A stretch of 64,000 nt of DNA from Gimesia aquarii (GCF_007748195.1 NZ_CP037920.1:3039501-3103500), one strand, 5' to 3'. Counted from the first letter of the stretch, positions 10,301 to 20,087 are shown. Program-made: numbers and translations. The notes: generated by a model from the letters alone, not told the origin.

Positions 10301-11104
10301 GTGGCAGCGGAACCTGTGATACGTCCCTGGATTTTATCCGAGACCAATTATGCCCATGTAAAAGAAAACCCCTATGAAGTTGCGGTGTTGCCAATGGGGG
10401 CTACGGAACCGCATAACCTACACCTGCCTTATGGAACTGATACTTATGAAGCAGACGCAATTGGCTCTCGCGTGTGTGAAGCTGCTTATCAACGTGGTGC
10501 GAAAGTGGTCATGTTACCTCCGATTCCTTACGGAACAGAAACCAATCAATCTGAGTTTCCTCTCTCAATGAATGTAAACCCTTCCACGTTAGGACAAATC
10601 ATCGCAGACCTGGTTGATTCACTGGCAAATCATGGCGTACATAAACTGTTGATTCTGAATAGTCATGGTGGAAATGATTTTAAACCGTTATTGCGCGAAC
10701 TGCATGGTTCTACGCCGGTACAAATCTTTCTGGCGGACTGGTTTCGCGGGACTTCCGCCGATGTGAAAGCAGAGCTGTTCGAGAACCCGGATGATCATGC
10801 GGGGGAAATGGAAACCTCACTGGCACTGGCTTATTTTCCACAGTTTGTTTCCCGTGATCCGGAAACAGACGCTTTACATGCTGATGACGGTGCGACCAAC
10901 GCGACGCGATTTGCAGCGGTCAATTCTGGCTGGGTCAGCATTACACGACCCTGGCATTTATTGACTACCAACTCCGGATCGGGCAACCCTCATCAGGCGT
11001 CTGCCGAGAAAGGCGAGAAATTAATGCAGGTGCTTGTCGAGCGGTTATCACAATTTCTGGTCGAACTCTCAGAGGCAAAACTGGATGATCAATTTCCATT
11101 CTAA
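10301..11104 (+). CDS. creatininase-family amidohydrolase
   Basis: 267 residues from a GTG start with a clear AAGGAG 8 nt upstream (10287-10292). Creatininase-fold metal-binding motifs are visible: PMGATEPHNLHLPYGTD, LILNSHGGND, and the later acidic ligand in DDHAGEMETSLAL. The family includes creatinine amidohydrolase, mycofactocin MftE and enzymes for cyclic amides, and many planctomycete members are unassigned. No mycofactocin or creatine genes lie nearby, so the substrate is open. It leads an apparent three-gene operon with the UnbV and TPR genes, overlapping the next by 20 bp. Confidence 0.85.
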   Translation: MAAEPVIRPWILSETNYAHVKENPYEVAVLPMGATEPHNLHLPYGTDTYEADAIGSRVCEAAYQRGAKVVMLPPIPYGTETNQSEFPLSMNVNPSTLGQIIADLVDSLANHGVHKLLILNSHGGNDFKPLLRELHGSTPVQIFLADWFRGTSADVKAELFENPDDHAGEMETSLALAYFPQFVSRDPETDALHADDGATNATRFAAVNSGWVSITRPWHLLTTNSGSGNPHQASAEKGEKLMQVLVERLSQFLVELSEAKLDDQFPF

Positions 11105-12854
11105 TAGTTTCTCGGGGTGTCCATGCCTGAGATCCTGGATATTGGTACTCTGCTTAGGCTCTGTATTTGTAATTGATCAGAGAGCCTGCGTCCGGGCTGA
11201 AGAACAGCACTCTGTTGTTAAATTTCAAGACATTACTAAAAACGCTCAGCTTCAATTTCAGCATCAGTCTCCTGCAACAACAAAACGCCACTTACACTTG
11301 ACGATGGGGTCAGGAGTGGGCTGGCTTGATTATGACAATGATGACTTGCCTGATTTGTACTGTGGGCAAGGCGAGGAGTGGCGAAGATCTAAGAAAAAAA
11401 AGAGTGATGATTCTGCAATCGGATTATCGAACCGTCTGTTTCGTAATCAGGGAAAGAGTCGATTTCAGGACGTAACGACATTTGCAGGCTTAATTTCGAT
11501 CGATTATTCGATGGGGATTGCGGTCGGGGATTATAATCATGATGGCTTTGAAGATCTCTATGTGAGTCAGTTCGGCAGGAATCTTTTATATCAGAACAAT
11601 GGAGATGGTACCTTCTCGAATGTCTCACAAGTGGCGCGTGTGGATGATCCCGGTTATGGTGCCAGTTGTACCTGGGCTGATTTGAACGGTGATGGATTGC
11701 TGGATCTTTATGTCGTCAATTATCTGAAAATTGATCGAGAGAATTATCCTCTTTGCAGCCGAAAGGTTGATGGAAGCCGCGTTTATTTTATTTGTCATCC
11801 GCGTTACGTACGTGGGCAATATGATGTGATCTATCGGAATTTAGGGAATGGTTCTTTTCTGAACGTCTCGAAAAAAGCGGGTTTACATAATGAGCCTGCC
11901 CGCCAGGGACTTGGCGTTTTTGCTGCGGACTTCGACCGCGATGGTGATATGGACGTGTATGTTGCCAATGACTCTGTTGCTAACCAGTTATGGGTGAATA
12001 ATGGTCATGGCGTTTTTACAGATCAGGCTTTAGTAGCAGGTGTGGCGTTCAATCGTGCGGGAGACCGGGAAGCGGGAATGGGTATCGCCGGAGCAGATTA
12101 TAACAACGATGGTCAGCTTGACCTCTATGTAACGAATTATTACGGCGAGACAAATACCTTGTACCGAAATGAAGGGGCTCTTTTTTTTCTGGATGTGACC
12201 GACGAAACCGGCCTGGCAACGCCCAGCCGCATGCGCCTGGGGTTTGGAGCCTCTTTTCTGGATTTGAATAATGATGGATGGGAAGATTTGTTTGTGACGA
12301 ATGGTCACGTTCATGATCGACTGGCTCAACTGGGAAGAAATGAGCCTTACGAACAGGAACCGCAAGTGTTGCTCAATCAAGCAGGACAGTGGTTTCGAAA
12401 TGTGTCTCAGCATGCAGGTCCCTTCTTTCAGAAACAACAGGTGGGGAGAGGCAGTGCCGTTGCAGATTTCAATCGGGATGGATTACCTGATGTTGCGGTC
12501 TCACATTTAAATGGGAAGTTAGTTCTGCTGGAGAATCGTTCTGTGACTCCCAATCAGAGTATTGGTTTGCAGCTCATTGGAACTAGCTCCAACAGAAGTG
12601 CCATTGGTGCCATCATTGAGCTGAGGGTGACGTCCGAAAATCTCACTCGCTATTGCCGGGGTAGCAGCAGTTATCTTTCGGCAGATGAACGTTGGGTCTT
12701 TTTAGGTGTGGGAAAGAATCAAGGTCCCGTTACGGTAAAAGTGACCTGGCCTGAAGGGAAAACGGAAATCTGGTCTGGATTACGACCGGGGAGGCGTTAT
12801 ACATTAATAGAAGGCGCAAGTGATTCTCAGGACCTGTCTCAAATACAGCGGTGA
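11085..12854 (+). CDS. secreted FG-GAP/VCBS beta-propeller protein with ASPIC/UnbV C-terminus
   Basis: 589 residues from ATG 11085, inside the end of the creatininase gene, with AGAGG upstream. A signal peptide follows a short polar N-terminus (hydrophobic SWILVLCLGSVFVI). At least six calcium-loop FG-GAP repeats are visible, such as DYNHDGFEDLYVSQ, DLNGDGLLDLYVVNY, DFDRDGDMDVYVAND, DYNNDGQLDLYVTNY and DLNNDGWEDLFVTNG. The C-terminal 90 residues match ASPIC/UnbV (SSYLSADERWVFLGVG...VTWPEGKTEIW). It is probably exported and adhesive or polymer-binding; no enzyme activity is apparent. Pairing with a TPR gene is common in planctomycetes. Confidence 0.9.
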   Translation: MINFHSNSFSGCPCLRSWILVLCLGSVFVIDQRACVRAEEQHSVVKFQDITKNAQLQFQHQSPATTKRHLHLTMGSGVGWLDYDNDDLPDLYCGQGEEWRRSKKKKSDDSAIGLSNRLFRNQGKSRFQDVTTFAGLISIDYSMGIAVGDYNHDGFEDLYVSQFGRNLLYQNNGDGTFSNVSQVARVDDPGYGASCTWADLNGDGLLDLYVVNYLKIDRENYPLCSRKVDGSRVYFICHPRYVRGQYDVIYRNLGNGSFLNVSKKAGLHNEPARQGLGVFAADFDRDGDMDVYVANDSVANQLWVNNGHGVFTDQALVAGVAFNRAGDREAGMGIAGADYNNDGQLDLYVTNYYGETNTLYRNEGALFFLDVTDETGLATPSRMRLGFGASFLDLNNDGWEDLFVTNGHVHDRLAQLGRNEPYEQEPQVLLNQAGQWFRNVSQHAGPFFQKQQVGRGSAVADFNRDGLPDVAVSHLNGKLVLLENRSVTPNQSIGLQLIGTSSNRSAIGAIIELRVTSENLTRYCRGSSSYLSADERWVFLGVGKNQGPVTVKVTWPEGKTEIWSGLRPGRRYTLIEGASDSQDLSQIQR

Positions 12855-12856
12855 TT

Positions 12857-13969
12857 ATGAAACCTCTGCCGGAACAAGATAAGCTGACCAGGCCATTTCC
12901 TATGCAGAAAAAGAGTGTTCTTTTTTCAAGCAAATCTATCGTGGCTGTTGTCGCTGTCATTGCATTACTGATTTTTTATTTCTACGGCGGAACTGATTCT
13001 TCTCGCTCAAAAAAATCTGGTCACGTAGAATCAATTCAGAAACCTGATAAAGTCAAACAGAATGAATTGATCGCTTATTTAAAACAACATCCCCAAGATG
13101 AGTTCGCACATTTTCAGTTAGGAGAGTTAATCAAGGATCGAGCCCCTTACCAGGCATTGGAGAATTTTTCACATGTGACTCCCATGCATCCCCGTTATTA
13201 CGAAGCCGTCGATGCAATTGCTGAAATTTCGCTGAAGCAGAATCTACCCAAACAAGCAAAAAAAGCGTTGTTAACGCTGGTTCGAAAGTTCCCTCAACAG
13301 AGTCGTTATCAGGATCTGTTAGCGAGGCTGTTACTTGAGGAGCGAGACTATGATCGAGCACTTAAGCATGCCACACGCAGTATCGAACTTGGTGCCAATC
13401 AAGCTGAGAATCATATGTTGGTTGCCAACATTCTACGACAAGCAGGAAGAGCCAGCGAAATGTGTGCCCCCTTGAAACAGGCTCTGTTTTTAGAACCCGA
13501 ATTATTAGAGGCTCATTTAAATCTGGCATATGCAGCACTTTACTCGGGAGATTTGCAGACTGCCGAGCGGGAGGCACTGTGGTGTCTGAAACAGAATCCG
13601 TTATCGAATACCGCGTTACGTTATCTGGCACAAATTGATAGAAGCCGAGGGAATATTCCAGAAGCCCTCTCACATATCGAGCAGGCATTAGTGATTGATC
13701 CCGAGGATTTTGAAAGCCTGTTACTCAAAGCCGATTTGCTGATTTATCAAAGGGCAGGTCAACAGGCATATGACTTATTGAAGCCACTCTATCTAGAGCA
13801 TCAAACCGATAGACGGTACATCACGGCATTGTCACGCGCTGCTGGTTTGATTGGGAATCGTAAAGAAGTTTTGCAGTTGCAAAGACAAAATCAGTTGCTG
13901 ATTAAAGAAGATGATTTAAAACCTTCCACTTTGCAAAGTGAAACCATTGAAGATTCGCAATCTCGTTAG
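12857..13969 (+). CDS. membrane-anchored TPR-repeat protein
   Basis: 370 residues from ATG 12857; a GTG at 12851 overlapping the upstream stop is an equally possible coupled start. One N-terminal membrane segment (about residues 24-40, IVAVVAVIALLIFYFYGG) is followed by roughly eight TPR-like helix pairs (YDRALKHATRSIELGANQAE, LLEAHLNLAYAALYSGDLQ, IPEALSHIEQALVIDPEDFE). It is likely a periplasmic scaffold for the FG-GAP/UnbV partner encoded directly upstream; the partnership is inferred from gene order only. Confidence 0.85.
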   Translation: MKPLPEQDKLTRPFPMQKKSVLFSSKSIVAVVAVIALLIFYFYGGTDSSRSKKSGHVESIQKPDKVKQNELIAYLKQHPQDEFAHFQLGELIKDRAPYQALENFSHVTPMHPRYYEAVDAIAEISLKQNLPKQAKKALLTLVRKFPQQSRYQDLLARLLLEERDYDRALKHATRSIELGANQAENHMLVANILRQAGRASEMCAPLKQALFLEPELLEAHLNLAYAALYSGDLQTAEREALWCLKQNPLSNTALRYLAQIDRSRGNIPEALSHIEQALVIDPEDFESLLLKADLLIYQRAGQQAYDLLKPLYLEHQTDRRYITALSRAAGLIGNRKEVLQLQRQNQLLIKEDDLKPSTLQSETIEDSQSR

Positions 13970-14005
13970 CAAATGAGGAAGCTCATCTTACGAGAGCATA
14001 TTTGA

Positions 14006-14389
14006 TCAACCAGTATTGACCTGAATTCTACGGGGTTCTGCTTTAGGAGCTTTGGGAAGGAAAATACGCAAGACACCATTTGTCAGCTTCGCTTCAATTT
14101 CACTATGCACAATTTCTCCACTGAGAATGAATGATCGCAGATAATTCCCTACTTCATATTCTTGATGTAGTGGTTGTGCTCCTTCAGGAATTTGAGGTTC
14201 CACTTTACCCAGTAATGTGAGCTTGTTGTCCTGAACCTGTAATTCAAGTGAACCGACAGAAACTCCGGGAAGATCAGCATACAGCACAAGACCGGCTTCT
14301 GTTTCATAGATATCAATCGGGGGCGTGAAAACATATTGACCGGGATGAGCCATTTCCCCTCGTTCTTCATTACTGTCTTGTCGATTCAT
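14006..14389 (-). CDS. small heat shock protein, Hsp20/alpha-crystallin family (second of tandem pair)
   Basis: 127 residues with a complete alpha-crystallin domain: [18 protein letters not shown] at the start, then LTLLGKV, ending in ANGVL-type [20 protein letters not shown]. The C-terminal I-x-V anchor (RIQVN) is present. It is an ATP-independent holdase that forms oligomers with unfolding proteins. It starts 16 bp after the stop of the other Hsp20 gene, so they form an operon. The N-terminal arm is shorter than in its partner, which could favour mixed oligomers. Confidence 0.92.
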   Translation of the reverse strand: MNRQDSNEERGEMAHPGQYVFTPPIDIYETEAGLVLYADLPGVSVGSLELQVQDNKLTLLGKVEPQIPEGAQPLHQEYEVGNYLRSFILSGEIVHSEIEAKLTNGVLRIFLPKAPKAEPRRIQVNTG

Positions 14390-14405
14390 GTTATCATCTC
14401 TCGAT

Positions 14406-14861
14406 CTATTCCCCAGAGCTCACAGGAATTTGGCGGGGTTGCTCTTCTTCGAGCTTGGGTAGATGGATTTTAAGGACCCCTTCGTTAAATTCTGCTGAAA
14501 GATGTTCTTCAGAAATTCGATCAGGAATGCTGATAGATCGCTGCCATTCTCCAAAGGTTCGTTCCTGACGGCGGAAGCGTTCTTCTGAGATCTCTCCATC
14601 GGCAATCTCAGGAGGATTACGATGGCCTTTCAGAGTGAGCACACTGTTTGCAATCGTCAATTCCAGGTCTTCTGCCAGCATTCCGGGGAGTTCTGCGGTG
14701 ATGAGATATTCGTGAGCCAGTTCAAAAATATTGACCGCAGGATATTGTCGGGGCATACGGATCCCTTGAACTGAGAATTCGACCCCCTGAACCAGACGGT
14801 CTACTTCTCGCTCCAAATCTCTGAGCGGGTTCCAAGATTGCTCCCAACGAAAAATTGGCAT
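14406..14861 (-). CDS. small heat shock protein, Hsp20 family (first of tandem pair)
   Basis: 151 residues from ATG 14861 ([19 protein letters not shown]); a TTG two codons upstream is less likely. The N-terminal arm MPIFRWE...[12 protein letters not shown] is typical of bacterial class A Hsp20. The alpha-crystallin domain spans about residues 45-140 ([37 protein letters not shown]). The C-terminal IPVSSG carries the I-x-V motif. No CIRCE element (TTAGCACTC-N9-GAGTGCTAA) is visible in the 260 bp upstream, so HrcA control is not supported. Confidence 0.93.
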   Translation of the reverse strand: MPIFRWEQSWNPLRDLEREVDRLVQGVEFSVQGIRMPRQYPAVNIFELAHEYLITAELPGMLAEDLELTIANSVLTLKGHRNPPEIADGEISEERFRRQERTFGEWQRSISIPDRISEEHLSAEFNEGVLKIHLPKLEEEQPRQIPVSSGE

Positions 14862-15124
14862 TTCCAAACATCCTAAAACTAAAAAAACGAGTCTTTGGTG
14901 ATTCTAGAATAAGCAAAGGTCATACCATTGAGGATGAGATCACTCAAATCAAAAATCGATGTTGTAAGTATCTGTAATAGAATATTTTATCGTTGACAGA
15001 CACAGAAAAGTCCAGATTGAATTTTGAACGAAATGTCATTTTGGCAAGTCAATAGAGTGGATTTATGCAGTACTGAATGTGTCATAATGGCAGCTTTTCT
15101 GTTTGCTAGTGAGAGGAAAGAGAC

Positions 15125-15358
15125 TTATTCCCATTGAACCGGCTGAATCACACCTGTCGCCAGCAGCGCACCAAATACGATTCCGGTGAGAAAGATAGTG
15201 CGTAACACCCAGATCGCGCGTGCCGGCCCAAACCATTCTGTAAGACGCTGCCCCTTTCGTGTATGAGCCAGAAACCATTGTTCTTTGATCAAACCGAACA
15301 ACGAGAAAATCAGAACAGCTCCACCGATGAGGGCATTCTCAGAAATGTGAAATGGCAT
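15125..15358 (-). CDS. small two-helix membrane protein coupled to MFS gene
   Basis: 77 residues with two membrane helices (about 9-24, LIGGAVLIFSLFGLI; about 50-70, RTIFLTGIVFGALLATGVI). Its ATG overlaps the stop of the upstream transporter gene as TAATG, so it is translated by coupling. I do not recognise a family. The tight coupling suggests a subunit or assembly factor of the transporter, but that is inference from position alone. Confidence 0.7.
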   Translation of the reverse strand: MPFHISENALIGGAVLIFSLFGLIKEQWFLAHTRKGQRLTEWFGPARAIWVLRTIFLTGIVFGALLATGVIQPVQWE

Positions 15359-16752
15359 TAGGTCGTTTCTTCAGTCTGAGTCAAAGGAGTTGCAGAATGG
15401 ACTTTGGGGAAGAAAGCCCAGAACAGTAACGTCGCTAAGAGGGCAATGGCGGCACTGCTCAACCAGATACCAGGCCAGTCTCGAAATAAATTAATCACAT
15501 CGCCGTCTAAGTTTTTTTGAGTGAAAGCCAGGACTCCAGATTCTGATTGAACATTCATTTGTGATCGGATTAACGTGCCTTTTCCTGTTGAAGTGAAAAA
15601 GTCCCCGATTTTTCCACTGATGAATCCACCTGCAAACATTCCTAAACTAAACACAAACGTTCCGAAGAACGTTTGCATACTCCCTCGAACATCGAGAGGA
15701 GCCACTTTATCGACATAAATATAAGCGGCGGCCAGAAAGCAACCAAAACAGAGCCCATGCATGGCCTGTCCCAGGCAGGTGAGCGAGAGAACGAGGGCAA
15801 AAGAGTTCTCGATTGTCGAGGCGTAGGCAAAAATGACTGATCTCATCAAATACGATAAGAGGCCAACCAGCATTACAGTCTTGAATCCAAATTTTTTGAG
15901 AGCAAATCCGAGTCCCGCCATCACCAGCACTTCAAAGACTTGACCGATGGAACTGATTCTCTGCTCCCAGGCACCCTGCACCTGTCCCAACCCCAACATT
16001 GCCTTCAAGAACGGGGCGTTCCATTGGAAGTAAAATTTATGCACGATGGAGATAATAAATGTGACGAGTACAAGCACTAGAAAGTGACGCAGTTTCAGCA
16101 TCTTGAGAACTTTCCCCGGAGCCAGATCTTTTTTATCACTTTTGACCGGAGGAGTATGGGGAAGCGTGAGACAATAGAGGGCCATTATAATTCCTGCGAC
16201 ACCTGCCATCGCCAATACAATTCCTCGCCCGGTATTCAGTTCCTGACCTTTGAGATTTGCCAGAAATACTCCTTCCGCGACCCAAGCGGGGACGACAAAA
16301 CCGATCGTCCCCCATAAGCGAATCATGGGGAATTCTTTTTCGCGGTCTTTCAAATGCTGAAATGTGAGTGAATTGGTCAACATCATCGTCGGAATATAGA
16401 GCACCGAATAGAGTACTCCTAAAATGACGACAGGCCAGAAACTATGCTGCACAAACAGGACCAGCATGAGGATCCCACCAGAAAAATGACAGAACGAGAG
16501 CACTCGTTCTGTCGAGTAATGGCGGTCGACAATCTGTCCAAAAATAAAGGGGGCTACTAAAGGTCCCACAGCCAATGCGGAGCCAAACACTCCAATCTGC
16601 CAGGCTGAAAAGCCGAGCGCATCAATCAGATACAATGTGATGATGGGTAAATAACATCCTTGAACAAAGTACTGAAGAAACATCATCAGATAAAGACGCA
16701 TCTTGAGAAGTTTATCTGTACTTTGTGTAGCCGGGCTGTCGATTGCGGTCAT
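15358..16752 (-). CDS. MFS transporter, nucleoside:H+ symporter-like
   Basis: 464 residues with about 12 membrane helices. The opening MRLYLMMFLQYFVQGCYLPI and the following ALGFSAWQIGVFGSALAVGP resemble the nucleoside:H+ symporter group (NupG/XapB-like), and RLWGTIGFVVPAW matches that group's third-helix region. A periplasmic insert of about 40 residues precedes the last helices. The substrate could be nucleosides or sugars; nothing nearby decides it. The stop overlaps the start of the 77-residue membrane protein gene. Confidence 0.8.
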   Translation of the reverse strand: MTAIDSPATQSTDKLLKMRLYLMMFLQYFVQGCYLPIITLYLIDALGFSAWQIGVFGSALAVGPLVAPFIFGQIVDRHYSTERVLSFCHFSGGILMLVLFVQHSFWPVVILGVLYSVLYIPTMMLTNSLTFQHLKDREKEFPMIRLWGTIGFVVPAWVAEGVFLANLKGQELNTGRGIVLAMAGVAGIIMALYCLTLPHTPPVKSDKKDLAPGKVLKMLKLRHFLVLVLVTFIISIVHKFYFQWNAPFLKAMLGLGQVQGAWEQRISSIGQVFEVLVMAGLGFALKKFGFKTVMLVGLLSYLMRSVIFAYASTIENSFALVLSLTCLGQAMHGLCFGCFLAAAYIYVDKVAPLDVRGSMQTFFGTFVFSLGMFAGGFISGKIGDFFTSTGKGTLIRSQMNVQSESGVLAFTQKNLDGDVINLFRDWPGIWLSSAAIALLATLLFWAFFPKVHSATPLTQTEETT

Positions 16753-16817
16753 CCTGATGTGGCCCTGAACAAAAAAGTGGAGAGAGTGATTTAAAACTCA
16801 ATTGAAGTCAAACAGAT

Positions 16818-17828
16818 TTATTTTTCAATCACCCAGATGTTTCTGAAACGAACCGGATTCGAGTGATTTTGCAGAAATAGTGGACCTGCAATCGCTTCGT
16901 CTTTATTAGTGCCCCCCGGTGTGGGGCCATCGATTTCGCGATTATCATGAATGGTGACTCCATTGTGTTTGACTGTGATTTTCGCTTTGTCTGTCTTGTT
17001 ACCCTCTTTGTCGTATTTAGCTGCCTGGAAGTCAATATCATATGTCTGCCAGGCGAGTGGCGGAAAACACATATTCACACTGGGAGCACCCACTTTATAA
17101 ATCCCCCCGCATTCGTTGTCTTTACCTTCCAGGCCGAAGGAATCCAGAATTTGGACCTCATAACGTCCTAATACATAGCAGCCACTGTTGCTTCTGCCTT
17201 GACCGCGTGCCTGAGGCATGAATGGTAACTGAAACTCCAAATGGAGATGGCCATCTTTAAATTTCTGTTTGCTGGTGACACCCTCTTTTAAAAGTCCGTC
17301 TTTTGTGATTTTACCATTAGTGAAATTTTTGACGGTTTCTTTCGCCCGATTTGAATCGAACAAAACCTTGGCATTGGCAGGTGCTTTTTTACCGAGTGTA
17401 GGGCTCTTTCGATGTACTTTCTTGAGGGTTCCTACCTGATTTCCTTCCGCATCGAAGATGGTGATTTTACCATCTTCCAGATCTCCACGGCCTTGCTCAG
17501 ATTTGAATGTAATCGCATTACCTGTTTTTTCACCTTTTGTGGTGACTTTTTCTTGCTGATTCCAGCCATCACCGGGTAAGCCTCCCGGATAACCGACAGC
17601 CTGAAACGCCCCATCACCTAACGCGATAACCTGGACACCGTATTTCAGTGGTTCATTACTGTCTTCCCCTAAAATTCCCGAGTACTCTCCCTGAATCTGG
17701 AAGTCGGGGCCTGCCTTTTCAACACTGGTTGCCGCCCATTTGGGAGACTTGGAATCGGCATCACTGTCATGAGTAAGAACGAAAAGCAGAGAGCAGACTA
17801 TCAGAGCGCAGAGAGGGAATTGCTTCAT
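16818..17828 (-). CDS. secreted DUF1080 (3-keto-disaccharide hydrolase-like) protein
   Basis: 336 residues from ATG 17828, which has GGAG upstream and opens a signal peptide (MKQFPLCALIVCSLLFVLTH). The open frame runs 35 codons further up without a leader-like sequence. The second half is a DUF1080 concanavalin-like domain: FKDGHLHLEFQLPF, SNSGCYVLGRYEVQILDSFG, GGIYKVGAP, ending PVRFRNIWVIEK. Characterised relatives bind or hydrolyse 3-keto-glycosides. The first half (residues 30-150) carries an unassigned beta-rich region. It is likely periplasmic and involved in polysaccharide use. Confidence 0.88.
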   Translation of the reverse strand: MKQFPLCALIVCSLLFVLTHDSDADSKSPKWAATSVEKAGPDFQIQGEYSGILGEDSNEPLKYGVQVIALGDGAFQAVGYPGGLPGDGWNQQEKVTTKGEKTGNAITFKSEQGRGDLEDGKITIFDAEGNQVGTLKKVHRKSPTLGKKAPANAKVLFDSNRAKETVKNFTNGKITKDGLLKEGVTSKQKFKDGHLHLEFQLPFMPQARGQGRSNSGCYVLGRYEVQILDSFGLEGKDNECGGIYKVGAPSVNMCFPPLAWQTYDIDFQAAKYDKEGNKTDKAKITVKHNGVTIHDNREIDGPTPGGTNKDEAIAGPLFLQNHSNPVRFRNIWVIEK

Positions 17829-18193
17829 TGTATTTCTCCAAGGATCGTATTTGCTGTAAGGTTGTGGATCAGTAGAAAACTGACTTGAAATCGAATGTGA
17901 CAAGTCGTTATGACTTGCGAGATTTAGTTTCATTGTGCGAATCGATACTCAGAGATGCAAGTACATCGGCTAAGGTTTCTTATACTGTACGGTACGTGTG
18001 TGTATTGGTTTCTGATAAAACTTGTGATGGTAAGGTGTTAAAAAATTTTGTAAGATGGTATGTAGAAACGTATGAATAAAAGACGAGAGAGGGTACGGGC
18101 TGTCATAGCGATGCCGGATATCAGACTATCATTGAGGATGTCGGCCCCTTTTATTGATTGATTTAGAGCATTGGTTAACAGCGGAAGAGCTTT
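17829..18193 (+). other. 365-bp divergent intergenic region
   Basis: This region separates the leftward DUF1080 gene from the rightward TPR gene. It should hold both promoters. I see no gene, terminator or strong inverted repeat; an AT-rich patch lies at 18035-18050. Confidence 0.6.
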
Positions 18194-19594
18194 ATGACAT
18201 CTGACAAAAACAAAAAAATTGCGGCAGATTGCTGGCGAAGGGGCAACGAAGCCTTGGCCAAAGAAAATTGGGATTATTCCATTGATATGTTTACTACTGC
18301 TGTAAAGCTGGAACCCGAAGCGCTTCTCTATCGGCAGACCAAACGTGGCGCTGAGCGTAAAAAATATGGCGATAACAATTCCGGTTCAAAAATGGGAGTC
18401 CTAAAAATCACCGGATTGAAGACGAAGATCAAAAACTCGCGCCGTAAAAAAGATTGGGTCTCAGTCGATCAGTATGCAGAAGAAGGCCTGTCAATTAACC
18501 CCTGGGATCCTGGTTTAAATGCGGAAATGGCTGAGGCCTGTAAGAATCTGGGTTATGAAGATTCTGCCATTTTCGGATATAAAATGGCCATTGAAAATGA
18601 TAAGACAAACAAAGGTTATTACACCGACTTGGGACTGTTATTAGAAGAGAAGGGCGAGTTCAAACAGGCCAGAGAATGCTGGGAGATGGCATTGAAACTG
18701 GATCCTGTCGATGGGGATGCCCGTTCCAAAGTAACTGCTTTGATGGCTACAGAGACCAGGGTACGAGGAGGTTATGAGGGCGCTGAGAACTCAAGTGGTG
18801 CGAAGAAGGGGCAGTCTGCCTATGATGAAGGACGGGCGACACGCGAACAGAGACAGCAGGCCCAAAAGGGAAACGCACCAGATGGCCCGGGACAGTCGCT
18901 CGAAGCAGACCTCCAGCGTGCTATTCGAAAAGAACCTGAAAATAAAGACCATTATTTAAGAATGGCTGATTTTTATCGACGTGAAGGAAAATTACCGGAA
19001 GCAAAGGAAAATTATGAAAAAGCCTTTGAGCTTTCCGGGAAAGACGCCAACATCGGAGAACAGATTGAAGATATCGAGCTTGAAAAGTTGAGAGAACAAC
19101 TGGTCAAAGCAAGAGAACAATTTAATGCAGACCGCGAAAATGCGGAAGCGAAGAAGCAGTTGACCTTGATCAGTAAAGCGCTAATCAAGCGAGAAATCGA
19201 TGTCATGTCCAGACGGGTCGAACGTTACCCAGCCGATTTGAGGATTAAATTCGAGTTGGCCCAACGCTTTATTCGACTGAAAAAATGGGGGCAGGCGATT
19301 TCATTACTGCAACAGTCAGTGAAAGATACACGAATCAGTTCCGAGGCTTTGGTGGCGTTAGGGAAATGTTTCTACGCAGAAAAGAAAAAAGAGCTTGCCA
19401 AACGTCAGTTTGAGAAGGCACTGCCTTCTCTTTCTCCAGATGACAAACCCGATATTTATAAAGAAGCACACTATCTGCTAGGTCGCTTATATCAAGAATC
19501 GGGTGAGAAAGACAAAGCAGCCGATCACTATAGCGAGATTTTAGCCGTCGATTACGATTACAAAGATGTCAAAGATCGGTTGGAAGGTCTTTAA
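18194..19594 (+). CDS. TPR-repeat cytoplasmic protein
   Basis: 466 residues without signal peptide or membrane helix. TPR-like units occur at the start (ADCWRRGNEALAKENWDYSI), middle (YYTDLGLLLEEKGEFKQARE; YLRMADFYRREGKLPEAKEN) and end (EAHYLLGRLYQESGEKDKAA). A charged low-complexity linker of about 45 residues (Gly/Ala/Gln/Arg) separates two repeat blocks, and a long charged helix (LEKLREQLVKAREQFNADRE) lies before the last block. Very high Lys content suggests a scaffold or nucleic-acid-associated protein. It sits 198 bp before rpsT on the same strand. No specific function is assigned. Confidence 0.82.
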   Translation: MTSDKNKKIAADCWRRGNEALAKENWDYSIDMFTTAVKLEPEALLYRQTKRGAERKKYGDNNSGSKMGVLKITGLKTKIKNSRRKKDWVSVDQYAEEGLSINPWDPGLNAEMAEACKNLGYEDSAIFGYKMAIENDKTNKGYYTDLGLLLEEKGEFKQARECWEMALKLDPVDGDARSKVTALMATETRVRGGYEGAENSSGAKKGQSAYDEGRATREQRQQAQKGNAPDGPGQSLEADLQRAIRKEPENKDHYLRMADFYRREGKLPEAKENYEKAFELSGKDANIGEQIEDIELEKLREQLVKAREQFNADRENAEAKKQLTLISKALIKREIDVMSRRVERYPADLRIKFELAQRFIRLKKWGQAISLLQQSVKDTRISSEALVALGKCFYAEKKKELAKRQFEKALPSLSPDDKPDIYKEAHYLLGRLYQESGEKDKAADHYSEILAVDYDYKDVKDRLEGL

Positions 19595-19792
19595 TCAGGA
19601 AGAGTTAGAATGTTCGGTCGCATTCCATTTTTCCTGAAAAAAGCTCTTTTTCGCAGCACAAAATGGCTGGAATAACGACTTAGAGGTTGTTAAGCTTCTA
19701 CTCTGCCTGAGATTTTTAGCGGCGACTGTCTTCGTTGATGGTGGTCAGTGTAAGTCATAAACAGTTACTCAGAAATTATTTAAGTCAAACAA

Positions 19793-20062
19793 ATGCCAAA
19801 TTCCAATAGTGCAAAAAGATCATTAAGAAAAAGCGAAACTCGTCGTCTTCGAAACCGTTCCAGCCGTTCGGAATTAAGATCCGCTATTAAAAACGCTCGC
19901 ACTGCGATTGCAGGAGATGACTCTCAGGCTGTGGTGAAAGCCTTACAAACAGCAACCAAAAAAATTGATCAGGCTGCTGCGAAAGGCATCATCCATAAAA
20001 ATGCGGCCGCTCGTACGAAATCACGACTGGCAAAATCTGCGAATAAAGCAACTGCTGAATAA
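19793..20062 (+). CDS. rpsT: 30S ribosomal protein S20
   Basis: 89 residues, very rich in Lys and Arg, with the S20 start MPNSNSAKRSLRKSETRRLRN and the helical pattern SRSELRSAIKNARTAI. The end is GIIHKNAAARTKSRLAKSAN, which is diagnostic for bS20. It binds 16S rRNA early in 30S assembly. It stands alone, as is common. A stem-loop follows at 20088-20133. Confidence 0.96.
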   Translation: MPNSNSAKRSLRKSETRRLRNRSSRSELRSAIKNARTAIAGDDSQAVVKALQTATKKIDQAAAKGIIHKNAAARTKSRLAKSANKATAE

Positions 20063-20087
20063 ACGGCAAATTGTTAAATCAATAATG

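Noticed and set aside
12030-12437. Minus-strand frame of 135 codons inside the FG-GAP gene
   Set aside because: Antisense to well-conserved FG-GAP repeats; no independent evidence.
14862-15124. Search for a CIRCE or other heat-shock operator before the Hsp20 pair
   Set aside because: No TTAGCACTC/GAGTGCTAA inverted repeat or comparable element is visible.
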